A DNA stretch of 64,000 nucleotides. Source: Atrina japonica (taxonomy: Eukaryota; Mollusca; Bivalvia; Pterioida; Pinnidae). The stretch covers positions 62,001-126,000 of the forward strand of contig BROG01000987.1 of NCBI GenBank assembly GCA_030159075.1. The letters are read 5' to 3'. The notes under the pieces were generated by a model, which saw nothing but the letters and a program-made list of their open reading frames with translations, was not told the DNA's origin and did not search any database. Shown one piece after another: positions 1-10,999 of this stretch. The stretch's first letter is position 1, and each line of letters opens with the position of its first letter. Made by a program: the position numbers and the translations under genes.

Positions 1-784
1 ATACATTTTGAACTGAAAATAAGGAAGTTCAGGAAGAAAATAGCACTGTTTGTTGTTTTATAAATCAATTAATTTCTTTATTTATCAATTTATTTATTTT
101 TCTATTTATCTATTTATTTATTTACTTTATTTCAGTACATTTTTTAAGATAATGTGTTAAGAAATGCAATAATCCACTGTTAGGTGTTTAAACATGTCCC
201 TTCATAAGCTACATCTGAAACCAGCCAGATTTGAAAATCAGTACGTAATAATAGGCTAATGACTTTCACACCCTTTGGTGCCTGACCTCTTCCTTTGATG
301 ATGTAGAAGACCTAATGCCGTTCGCAAGAATTTTAAAGGTGTGCAAACAGGATTCAGTCACTTTTTGCAAAATATCTCGGGAACGAGACATTGAATTGAC
401 TTCAAATTTTTCGACAAATACATTTATGCATCATAAACAGTTTTTGAAAAGTTGTATATAGGGTTTGGGATGCACTTTAAAAGGAAGAAGGAATAAATTT
501 AATATTTATATCTATACTGTTATTTGTAATGAACACATGGTTATTTATAGTAGTAAAAAACCTTGTAATCTATTTTACATCTAAGTGGAAGGACTTTCAT
601 TTGCTTCCATGAATGTATGAGTATTTTTCTCTTTTGCCTGTAGCTTTGTATTGTGTCTGTCCACTCTTTTGCTTTGTCCAGGACATATTTTCCTCATTTT
701 ATTAACTAGGCCTCCCATATTTGGTGCAAGTTATGGAAAGATGTGTTTTTAAATATGTATACAATTTTACACTGGATAACGTTT
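1..784. other. Intron DNA, AT-rich, no gene seen
   Basis: AT-rich intron sequence of the KIF4 gene upstream of exon A. It contains a degenerate (TTTA)n-type simple repeat near 62-135. I see no coding similarity. Confidence 0.5.
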
Positions 785-1010
785 TTTATAAATAACAATC
801 AGGTTTTCTACCAGGTCATTCAACTGTTTATCAACTGATTGAACTATTTCATAGCATCACATCTGCAATTGACAGGAAAGAATATACATGTGTCGTGTTT
901 TGTGATCTTTCCAAGGCATTCGACAAAGTTTGGCACAAAGGGTTGTTACTCAAACTCCATCAGTACAGAATTGATGAAAATCTACTGTCCTGGTTCTCTA
1001 GCTATTTAAC
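785..1010 (+). pseudogene. LINE reverse transcriptase fragment, 5' part
   Basis: The plus-strand translation shows the RT finger/palm signature of non-LTR retrotransposons: a GFLPGHSTVYQLIELF-like stretch followed by CVVFCDLSKAFDKVWHKGLL, where FCDLSKAFD is the conserved first catalytic Asp motif. The copy is truncated at the 5' side and stops abruptly at 1010, where a TA-flanked transposon is inserted. The RT frame resumes at 2370. Clade is uncertain (Jockey/CR1/L2-like). Confidence 0.8.
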
Positions 1011-1012
1011 TA

Positions 1013-2367
1013 CTGTAATTGGCCATGTATAGTCCACATTAATGTATTATCCGCACTCCCCCCCACTTCAGCATCAGATCTTAGAAGAAAAAAAAGGAGT
1101 TTGTGCGTATAATCTGCATCGACAAAAGAAATATCAAAACATCAATCGAAGTCTTTGTAAAATTAAATTCTGTTAATTACAGCGCAATCATTTGCTTTTG
1201 CTGGCGTGGTAGCCTATATATTTAATTAATAGTATGTATTAGAACAACATTTGAAATAGATATGATATTTGTGGAAATCGGCGACATAAAAGTTTGTAAC
1301 AATTTTAATTAGCTGCGAGCACTTTTACACAAGTGATCTATATATCCAGAATACGCGTGTATAGCGTAATTATTGAAACAAAGGGATATATATACAGATC
1401 CATGTATACTGTTGTCTGTTACACGCATCATTGATTATGAATGGAGACATATACGACCAACATTAATTACCTTGGTGTGGTGTTGTGTTATTTTACACCT
1501 TTTTTCATGTTTTTAATTTAAAATTAAATCATCATACCTGTATAATTGGCATGTTCCATAACTTAGCACTACACAGTAGATGTACTGTAGTAAGAGAGGT
1601 ATATACCTTTTGTACGAAATGTGTAAAATAACATTCCTCCACAGAACAAAACACCCAGAAAACATTGTTTTATTTATTAATGTATAGTCATTGTCTCAGA
1701 ACAAACAACACAAAACTACATAATATGATAAAATTGGGAAAATACGAAAATACAAGATACTACATATTTGCTCTTCCATTTAGCCCCCTCATTTACAGTT
1801 ACAACATGGCTGTTTGCCTCGTCATGCACCAGTGTGAAATAATTGTTAGAATTCTTGTTGAGATTGTTCTATTTTTCAATAATAACAAAACTTCATGATG
1901 AAGATAAGCAACAGGTACTGTACTATTCTGTTTTCTCAACAAACATCGCAACTAGGCTAGCCTTGCACAGGCACTTGGATTATGCAATTCACCGATCACA
2001 ACACCCTCAATCAAGGGATTGCATTACACAAAGTGCCTGTGTAGTCTAGCCTATTTGTAAACTGAAACACACAAAAATTAAAAACAACAAGATTCATTTA
2101 TTGATTTATTCACCATTGCCGTAGACATAAAATACACACATACATAAGCAATGATGATATTTACAATGGAATAATGATGATATACATTGACTCATACATC
2201 GTTATTACGAAAAAACTTTGTCAGGCTTACCACCCACATCGAATCTCATGCAGTAGTTCCTGCGGAAAAAATGTCCTAAGATTCTGTAGTACTCTATCAT
2301 CTGCACCCAGCTGCCTGAGACAAAATTTAGAGTGAAAAGAGTGCGGATTATACACATCCAATTACGG
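1013..2367. mobile_element. TA-flanked non-autonomous DNA transposon inside a LINE
   Basis: The ends are CTGTAATTGG at 1013 and CCAATTACGG at 2358-2367, flanked by TA at 1011-1012 and 2368-2369. Subterminal inverted similarity continues (TATTATCCGCACTC on the left, GAGTGCGGATTATA on the right). Removing the element plus one TA rejoins the LINE RT frame exactly, so the borders are well supported. No transposase is recognisable in its 1,355 bp. TA target duplication and such termini fit the Tc1/mariner-pogo superfamily. An internal hairpin lies at 1954-2052. Confidence 0.75.
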
Positions 2368-2369
2368 TA

Positions 2370-3510
2370 ACTGTCAACAATCTGTTGTCTACAGAAATGC
2401 TGTTTCACCCTTTAGATATGTCACCGCCGGTGTACTAAAGGGTTTAGCCCTTGGTCCTTTCCTATTTTTATTTTACATAAATGATCTTGCTGATCCTATG
2501 AAGTCAATAGTTCAACTCTTTGCTGATGATTCTTCTCTTCAAGAATCGTCTGCTGACTTAAATACAATTGAAGACAATATCAATCATGATATCCAATGTC
2601 TACAAAAATGGTCATAACAATGGTTTATGCAGTTCAATCCAGCTAAGACAAAAGTTGTCCCAGAAACTGGGTGGGTACCTTTGAAATCAAGACGTGAGAA
2701 ATATAAATTATCTACTTGTTATAAAATTCACAATAGGCTAGTTCCAGATTATCTTCATTGTTTACTGCCTCCAAGACGGGGTGACCTTTATCATAATTTC
2801 CATAACCCTGACAACTATCAAATGCCAAGATGTTGAGTAGATACATTCAAAAGATCATTTATTCCCTCCTCTATAAGCTCATCTTCTTCATGTATTGAAT
2901 ACAAAAATATCGCCTATGCCACCTGTTTTACCCAAATGCTTGAACATTGGGAATCAATATCTTTCAGTGCTCCTAGCACGTATTAGACACAACTGTAGTG
3001 GTGTAAAAAATGATTTATTTTGTGTTGGAATTTGCTCCACACCTACTTATCAGTGTGGTTTCGGTTACGAAAATGCATATCATTATTTTCTCGTATGTCC
3101 GCAATATTCCATTTCCTGAATTATATTGTTAAATATTCTGGCGAACATCGGTATTCAACATGTTAACCTTATAAATACTCTTCTATGGGGAGACCCTAAT
3201 TTACCATACCAGACAAATGTCCAAATAATACTTGCTGTTTATTAAAGCCTCAAAAAGGTTCTGTACCAACTAGGGACAACCATCACAACTAGATCCTTCT
3301 ACTCTACTATCCTATCTACAATATCTTCTCTTTCCTATATTCCCATTCTTTACCTCTCTTCACCATTCTATGCATCTTTTGATCTCATAAATTATACATA
3401 TGTTTCAGTCATACCATCACGTGTTATTTATACTTATTGTATACTGTATTATCTGAAGCCTAGTAAGTTGCTAGAACTTGTGCCCAATCCAATTGATCTA
3501 TTTCAATAAA
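2370..3510 (+). pseudogene. LINE reverse transcriptase fragment, 3' part and tail
   Basis: The RT frame resumes after the insertion and contains GLALGPFLFLFYINDLAD and QLFADDSS. FADD is the catalytic RT motif (usually Y/FADD), and the LG-P-LF-YINDL block is typical of non-LTR elements. An in-frame stop lies near 2614. After an apparent internal deletion, the C-terminal region appears (STCYKIHNRLVPDYLHCLLP) and then a CGFGYENAYHYFLVCP zinc-type motif near 3055-3105, also typical of LINE C termini. The 3' end lies near 3510. Several stops and a deletion make it dead. Confidence 0.8.
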
Positions 3511-3635
3511 ATATGTTTAAATCAAATCATTTGGTGCAAGTATACATCGTAAGAAGACAGGAAAAGGCCTGGCCATATTGGTTTCTTAATTCCTGCGAGA
3601 TGTTTATTTCAGTTTTATTTTCTTTTAATTTGCAG

Positions 3636-3739
3636 ACACAGATGAAAGACCTTGAACTGGAAATTTCACTTCTTCAAAAGGAAAAGGAAACAATGCAACA
3701 TGCTTTGGATGATGCGAAAACTAATATGAATACTAATAA
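3636..3739 (+). CDS. KIF4: KIF4 chromokinesin, exon A (coiled coil)
   Basis: First KIF4 exon in the window. KIF4 is a plus-end-directed chromosome-associated kinesin that acts with PRC1 and condensin in spindle midzone and chromosome organisation (family knowledge). The exon follows a pyrimidine-rich TTTTAATTTGCAG acceptor and ends before a GTGAGT donor at 3740. It encodes a charged heptad-type segment (TQMKDLELEISLLQKEKETM at its start) that aligns with the distal coiled coil of KIF4A. It starts in phase 0 and leaves 2 nt of a codon that exon B completes as Lys. Motor-domain exons must lie upstream of the window. The exon identity is secure because phase and similarity carry through nine further exons. 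Confidence 0.85.
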
Positions 3740-6700
3740 GTGAGTCAATATTTAGTTCAATTATTTTTGATAAAATTAGATTTAATTAATAATGACATAA
3801 GTAGCCAAATATTGTCAGTTTTTCATCTATTGTATCAGATTGTGGTGAAAATTTTGTAATTTCAAATCTAATTAAAAGATTATCAGGAATTAATTACATT
3901 CCTTTAGAGATAGTATGAAGTGCAGGTATGTGTATTAGATGTAACAATTTACAATTTTCGATCGCATTCTATCTATTGTATCGCTGGAGGCCTGAATTCT
4001 GTAAATGTTGATATTTCCATTTGTTGTTAATTACACAATTTTCTCATATAACCATATGCCTAGATTTTTTTTAATGCAAAAGTCAATACTTACTGTGAGC
4101 AGTCCTGTAGTATATGATAATTCTTTAGCACAACTGTGGGAATGGTACAAAGAGGTTATTTATATGAAAAACTTTTAATTGCATATTTAGGGTAAATAAC
4201 TGTGATGACTTTGACATACTTTTTATTTAAAAAAAATGAGTTGAAGGAATAACAATTTTACCAGTCCTGTGACCTTAAAACCTGACAGCTGTGGGTCAAA
4301 TATCTATTCTGAAAATTTACACCCAATTTACACAGCTTTGTTTTTATCTGAAAACTTTTACTTCTACCACCCATATTAACCTTTTTTGGCTGTGATTGTC
4401 TAGGCTATATCTGTTTCATTTCTTAACCTAGGTTGACCATACTTATTGTACATGCACATCTTAGGTCAGCCAACCTCAAATTATTTTTGCTCCCACAGGT
4501 CACATTGGACCTGTGCGGTTGGGTTCCACACAGGTCCGAACCTAATATTGTCAGTCGAAAAAAATATGCAAGGATAACTGATAAACCACAATTATTACAT
4601 TGCCTTAATGGAATCCTGATTATGCAGACGCAGTCACTTTGACATGCAGTGCCCTACAACATTAAGAAGATCACTTTTCATTTGAATCTATTTTACAAGA
4701 TAGCCAGGAATTTTTACTAAATATACAGTATGTGTGTTCACGTTAAGAACATTTTCCCGCATGATGAAATGAAATAAAACACATTTATTTTAAATTGGCT
4801 TGACTTTATTATATTGCACTGTTAAAAACAATGCTTATTCACTGTTTTTAGCTCACCTGCCCTTCTTCTCTGAAACCACTGAAGGGATTTTGATGAAACT
4901 TGACAGGAAGCAAGTGCTCAAGGTCTTCAGCCAAATTGTCCAAGGGGTAGATCCAAGGAGGGGGGGAGGGGGGGATAGAATAGGTCCCAAAAGGTACTTC
5001 TCGTTAAATATATTCTTCTCCAGAAACACTGCGAGAGGGGGTGATGGTGGTGTGTTGGTTTTGTTATGGTTTGTTATGGTTTATGGAATGATTCCGGGTA
5101 GGGGGAAATTGAAAAAATGGATTGTTTCTGAGTGATCTACGTAGATGTATGATTCAAGTTTTTGTATTTTTCTTAGAAATCAGAATATTAACCCTTACCC
5201 CGCCACATTATATTGACTGACTCAGCCACCCACTGCTACATTTGTATTACAATGTATACACATCACTGCCAGATTAAAACTGTGAATTTTTAGCAATTTG
5301 AACTGGTCACTTTAACTTGTAATTGTGTGTCAATTTGTGTAAACTGACCCCTATATCCAAACATAATTTTAGTAAAAATGATTGCAATTAAAGGTTTTGA
5401 AGTTCCTTTTTTTGAGATCAGGTATTCATTGTTAATTGACAGTTAAAGTTTTAATTTCTGCGACTGTAGTTGGTTTCCATGATTCTGTATGAGTGAACTG
5501 GACATGGCCGACATTTAGGCTTTAGATGCTCACCGAAATTAATTAAATTTGAGACAGCAATTTGTCTCAGAAACAAAAGATTCCTACATAATCTCTTTTT
5601 AAAGAAGTGATAAATAAAATCTAAATGATTACGGTTGCCAGTTACTTAGCACGTAAGTCCTGGTGTTGCAGTGAACTGAGTGTTTACTGGTAGCGAGTCA
5701 ATGTTGGTCTAGTCATCCTTGTCAATGCACAGAATAATCCTATCAGTCGGTGACCTATTAATAAGAGTTTTCTGAGAACTTGTGTTGAAATTACATCTAA
5801 ATCTCCTATTTCAAATTGGAGGAAATCGTCTTCCTCCTTCGAGTTGTTGCTAATGAAAAAAAGCTCCAAAATTCCATTATCGTACAGTGAACAAAGCAAT
5901 GCAAATGCATTTGTAATACTTTCATTTTCTCTGAAGCGAGATTTTAAAGGTTGTGTAAGTCATTCAGTCTTTATCTTTAGTGATAAAAGTATGTCAAACA
6001 ATCAGATTAAAGATTTATCTATGACGTGTCCATATCTTTTTATACTCACCAATGGTCTTTTACATAAGATTCTGTAGTATTTATAGCGTACATGGAAAGC
6101 ATATATTTACATATTTGGCAGTGAATGCAGGTTTACGAAAATCATATTTTGACGTGTTTGTCAGTGGCAGAGGGAAATGTAAAATCATATATTGAAGTGT
6201 TTGGTGGGATAATGGTTAATTTTTTATGCGTTTTTGAGGTCTTTTCAGGCTTTGTCCTTTTCATTCATTTTTGCATGATTTCCTCAATTATCTCCCCTTT
6301 TATTCACTTGATGCATCCATTTAATGTGTTTTACTTGTAATTAGGTGAAGAATTGTTTTTGTGCAAGAATTTTGCTGAAATTTAATTTCTAGAATTTTTA
6401 TGAATTTTTGAAGACTGCAAAAATGGGGGACGGATTGCATTTTCCACACTATCAGTTTTTGTTTCAAAACCACTGAAGGGATTTTGACGAAACTTTACAG
6501 GAAGAAAGTACAAAAGGTCCTCAACAAAGTCTAGTTTTTAGCCAGATTTGTCCAGGGTTGGATCCAGGACGGGGCAGAATAGGTCCCAAAAAATCTTCTT
6601 CTCCAGAACTGCTGCATGAATTTGAATACAATTTTTTCTGAGTGATCTACATTGATGTTTGATTCAAGTTTGTATTTTTCATAGAAATCAGAATATTTAT

Positions 6701-7907
6701 TTTTGATATGTCATTTTCATTCATTTTTGCACAATTTCCCCAACAATCTCCCTTTGCATTTGCAATGATGCATTAATGTGTTTAACTTGTATATAGTTGT
6801 AGAATTGTTTTTGTGCAAGAATTTTGCTGAAATTTAATCTCTAAAATTTTTAATGAATTCCTGAAAACAGCAATTTTTATGTTTCTTGGCCAGATGTACA
6901 TATTCTTCTTGGTCTTCTTTCCTTTGTAGATGGTTCTCGGTGAGCGATTGAAGCCCTATTGTTTTGTTATTATTTTTTTTTTTGCTCAAACCAGGAGTGT
7001 TTACAAGCCCACATTTCTGATATTTGTTGTTTTAATATTATGGCAAAGTTAAATTTCAATTTTTGAATTTTTAATGGTCAAGGCAAGGTAGTCTGCATTT
7101 ACAAAACAAAGTCTGCATTTCAACAGAATTTACAAAACAAAGTCTGCATTTCAACAGAATTTACAAAACAAAGTCTGCATTTCAACAGAATTTACAAAAC
7201 AAAGTCTGCATTTCAACAGAATTTACAAAACAAAGTCTGCATTTCAACAGAATTTACAAAACAAAGTCTGCATTTTCAACAAAACAAAGTCTGCATTTCA
7301 ACAGAATTTACAAAACAAAGTCTGCATTTCAACAGAATTTACAAAACAAAGTCTGCATTTCAACAGAATTTACAAAACAAAGTCTGCATTTCAACAGAAT
7401 TTACAAAACAAAGTCTGCATTTCAACAGAATTTACAAAACAAGCATCTGCCTCTTCCTTTTTTGAGGACTAGCCACGACTTGGCATGAGTATTCCGTTAA
7501 CCAAGATCTTTCAGTCTCCAGCTAGCGTGCGATGTTGAGGCAGATTGTTCTGTTGAAATTGACATTGGTTTAAAGAAAATGTCACCGTGTTCTGCTTAGA
7601 AAGTTTGAAGTTGAAAATCCTACAAATGTGACAACACACAGTGTGCTTTTTAGACCTTGGATTAGCTTTCTTACTTTGTTTATATATATATTGGTATGCT
7701 TTTCTGTGGAAATTGATCAAATAAGTAAGCATTTGATTTATTATCAAGTGTTTTTTAAGAGAATCATTTTTTAACTATAACTTGAGAATTTGATCTTTGC
7801 TGAATTATTGTTAACAAGGAGTTCCTTATGGAATGCTGTATTCTTTTATCAAAAAACACTGCAGGTTCTGATATATTCAATTTGTTTTTTCTTTTTAAAA
7901 CACTTAG
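3740..7907. repeat. Intron with a dispersed repeat family, interrupted copy
   Basis: Sequence near 4430-4850 (ACCTGTG..TTCCACACAGGTCC, then a DGAAATGAAA..ACACATTTATTTTAAA-like tract) and 6986-7560 matches a continuous copy at 20440-20880. This copy therefore appears split by about 2 kb that itself contains an imperfect duplication: 4865-5195 resembles 6465-6700, and 6235-6420 resembles 6705-6870. The repeated phrase ACCACTGAAGGGATTTTGA (4876 and 6471) marks the duplication. There is no coding signal. Confidence 0.5.
7091..7441 (+). repeat. 31-bp tandem array, about 10 full copies
   Basis: The unit is about 31 bp and begins GTCTGCATTTCAACAGAATT. Full or near-full copies start at 7111, 7142, 7173, 7204, 7235, 7289, 7320, 7351, 7382 and 7413. 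There is a partial copy at 7091 and a shortened 23-bp copy at 7266. Copies are almost identical, so the expansion is recent. The same sequence occurs once, unexpanded, near 20736-20775. There are no spacers, so it is not a CRISPR-like array. Confidence 0.95.
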
Positions 7908-8052
7908 GGTTGCTGAGCAGCGAAGAGTAAGGCTGAAAGAATTAGAGCACCAGATTACTGAACTTCGTAAAAAAATGACTGAACAAGCAAGAATGTTAAA
8001 GATGAAAGATACAGCAGACAAACAAGTATCTAAACTGAATGTAGACATTCAG
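7908..8052 (+). CDS. KIF4: KIF4 chromokinesin, exon B (coiled coil)
   Basis: The acceptor is AAACACTTAG and the donor is GTATGT at 8053. It begins with one nucleotide that completes the split Lys codon from exon A, then reads 48 codons to end in phase 0. The peptide (LKELEHQITELRKKMTEQAR, then a KMKDTADKQVSKLN segment) matches the KIF4A stretch that contains [20 protein letters not shown] and the VSKLN motif. It is coiled coil with no catalytic residues. The exon is separated from exon A by a 4.2-kb repeat-rich intron. Confidence 0.93.
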
Positions 8053-10261
8053 GTATGTATCTCTTTTTAGCTTACCTTTTGAAAGAAAAGGGGTGTGATA
8101 GGAGTGGGCCTTGATATCACAACCTGGTTAACATTTTATGGCAAACTGTTTTATGGGCTTATCGTTCAGTAACTGGTGGTGACAGAATGCTGATAATTTT
8201 CATGCAGATTTTTTTTAGGTGGAACATTGATATTGTTTTTTCATATCTCAAAATTGATCTGTGTTTGGCCAGATAGCAAAATAAAATGCAGTCTGTAAAA
8301 TGTTGATGTTTGTTTATCTCTTGCATTTAGCTCCATTGCCAAAAGACCAAATGACCGTTTTTAAAAATTGTCAATAGACCTTGATTGAATCTATCCATTA
8401 CAGTGTTTCTGTGAACAAATATACATTTGACTTGGAAACTTGAAATGTTCAAGGTCAAGGTAAAAAACCAAAGTTTGCAAATTATGTTGAAATATCGTCT
8501 CCAATAATGTTAAATAATTTAACATTTAGATATTTTGAAACAATCCCCAGGGTTCACACAGACCTTGAAAGGTGCTTGAATATAGAGTTAGTCCTTGAAA
8601 GGTGCTTAAAAACAAAAATACCCTTGAAAAGTGCTTGAATTTAATGGAAAATGTTTGATTTATTTCATCAGAGTGCTTGAATTCTAGCTCTTGCATGTTT
8701 ATTCATCACAAATGCATGACTTTTGAATGAATAAATATTAGATCAATAGTACAGATGTAATGCAACTTCAGTTAAGCATTTTTGTGCTCTTGAATTTTTT
8801 TATTTTCCACTCGCTCGTGTAAAAATTGACTCACCCAACCATGAAATCCTCTCACCCAAATAAGAAAAAAAAAAAGATTATTAAACTTGTATAAATCTTG
8901 ATATGTCACACACTATAGATTATTGATTTTTTTGTCATATAGTCCATTGTCATGTGATTTCCTTGGAAGATACAAGGCAGGACTAATTTTATGGCCTTAG
9001 ACATGCTTTGTGCCTGCTCCACTACTTGATCATGTAGCAAGATCTTGCTGTGGGTCATATTATTCTAAAGGAGGACCACACGACAAAATGGTAAATCGGA
9101 AAAAAGTCACAGGGAAAAAAGTCACAATTTATGATAAAAAAAAAATTCACAAGAAAAAAAGGGGGGAAAAAAGTCACAATTTACATAGGAAAGAAGTCAG
9201 TTTTAAGAGACAAAAGATTTGCACTTTAATCTGTACATGTACTTCAATCTTCAATAAATACATGTAGCTTACCAGTGGGTAGACCAAATTTCTGTCCCGA
9301 TTTTATGTTAGTTTTATTTTGGTAGAGTCTAAAACAAAAAAAGGTAACTTAAAATCATGGTAGAAATTCAGTCTAACCAGTGGGTATAAGCCAGGTAATC
9401 AGCCAGTTACTAATTAGGCATGCCCTCAATATGTAATCCATAATGACGACTTGTATCAATTATATAAATGACAATGTCATAATCTGAATTCAAAATGCTG
9501 ACATGATTCTTTATCAAAACAGGTGGTTTTTGAAAATCGGGATCAAGGTGCTGACTAGTTCAGCTATATCACAATCAGATGCGCAAAGTGTGTTTCACTA
9601 GGGGTATAAAATAAAGTTTGTTACAGACCAATGGTAATGTCATTTTTTGACACACAAATGATGATAATATATGAAAATGATATACAGTTTTGAAATGTAT
9701 TTTTGCTATTATTGAGATATATTCACAGCCGCGAACTGTGGTGATGATTTTTTTTACATTTTACATCACAAACTACAGCGACCCATGTTGAGCTCAATCG
9801 AGGCATTGCGGATATGACCACCATGATGACGTGACTTTTGCAGAATCCGCTTGGCCAGTATTGTACCTCCATAGCTCAAGAAGATTTATTCCTATGAAGC
9901 CTATTCAAATGCAAACTGCAATATTTTTCTTTTAGAAGACACCAGATTGGCAATTTTTTTTTAGTTAACCAGCTTGTAAGTCAACCCCCAACATTTTGAA
10001 TTTATTTTTAGAGTGAAAAGCTGACTTATACAAGAGTATATGGGGTATTTATACTTAAGTATATTTATTTATAGCTAGGTTAAATATTTTCATATCAATG
10101 TGACAGTGAACCCATGGACAGAGTGGGAGACATATTATTGATACAAAAACAACATCTAGTTATATTTCATTCATGTTGGTCTTTCATCATAATATAGGTT
10201 TGCAAATCCTTGCTGAAGAACAAATTTTTCACTTTGCTTTTCTCATTTATTTTCTAATTAG
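8053..10261. other. Intron between KIF4 exons B and C, no gene seen
   Basis: AT-rich intron. A CCTTGAAAGGTGCTTGAA-like phrase recurs three times at 8561-8640. A short A-rich repeat of AAAAAAGTCACAATTTA type lies at 9100-9190. I see no protein similarity. The open frame at 9010-9267 is simple-sequence Lys coding. Confidence 0.5.
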
Positions 10262-10456
10262 GGATTAAAAAGTCAAAGAATCAGATTGATGAAGCAAATG
10301 AAAGAAGAATCTGATGAATTTCGTAAGTGGAAACAGAAAAAAGACAAAGAAGTAATGCAGTTAATGCAAAAAGACAGAAAGCGACAATTTGAGATTGTGA
10401 AACTTCAACATGAAAACCAGAAACAGCAGACTATACTAAAAAGAAAGTCAGAAGAG
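10262..10456 (+). CDS. KIF4: KIF4 chromokinesin, exon C (coiled coil, basic)
   Basis: The acceptor is TTTCTAATTAG and the donor is GTATAC at 10457. It is 65 codons, phase 0 to phase 0. It contains the most conserved coiled-coil stretch in the window: RLMKQMKEESDEFRKWKQKK followed by DKEVMQL and DRKRQFEI, matching RLMRQMKEDAEKFRQWKQKK of KIF4A (family knowledge). It is very rich in Lys and Arg, as expected for the segment leading to the DNA-binding and nuclear-localisation part of the tail. The next intron is 12.5 kb and contains the capsid-coding element. Confidence 0.95.
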
Positions 10457-10966
10457 GTATACCTCTTTTGTTAGATCTATAATAATCAAAATGATTTGTA
10501 TTGGTAAACTAAAAATAACTTCTGTATACCTAGAAATTTTCACTCCTGTACGATTTTCACTTTATTTGCCCTTAGATGAGAGGGCAAATTAAAAATGAAA
10601 GCAAAAATTTCAAGCTATATAATTGAAGCATGGATATGCACACCATCAATGAGATTATGGTGATCTAGGGCGAATTTAAGATGGTGTAAATATGTTTTCT
10701 ATTGTAAAAGGGCCAAAATTGCAGGTATACAGTATATGGTTCTGACAATTTTTGTGCCATATGCTCAACAAATTGAAGGTGTGTGTCAAATGATATTTGT
10801 CATAGCAAGTGTGGAATCTTGAATAACCCTGAACTAATTGGTATAAATCCATAATCAGGGGTGCAGAAATCCTATGCCCGACTTGCTCAACCTGTTATGT
10901 TTGCCATCAGGTGATTTTTTTTTAGTTTAGTTAGCTGACAAGAGCATTTTAAAGAGAGTGAGAGGG

Positions 10967-10999
<33 letters not shown>

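Noticed and set aside
1665..2049. 77- and 68-aa ORFs inside the TA-flanked transposon, as possible transposase
   Set aside because: No DDE/D motif or helix-turn-helix, and they are far too short. They overlap the internal hairpin.
4800..5135. 111-aa Gly-rich ORF
   Set aside because: It is a translation of a G-rich repeat tract (GGAGGGGGGGAGG) in a duplicated noncoding repeat.
7091..7441. Regular 31-bp repeats resembling a CRISPR array
   Set aside because: Units abut directly with no unique spacers, and the locus is a eukaryotic intron.
9010..9267. 85-aa Lys-rich ORF
   Set aside because: It is driven by A-rich simple sequence (AAAAAAGTCACAATTTA repeats) with no domain.
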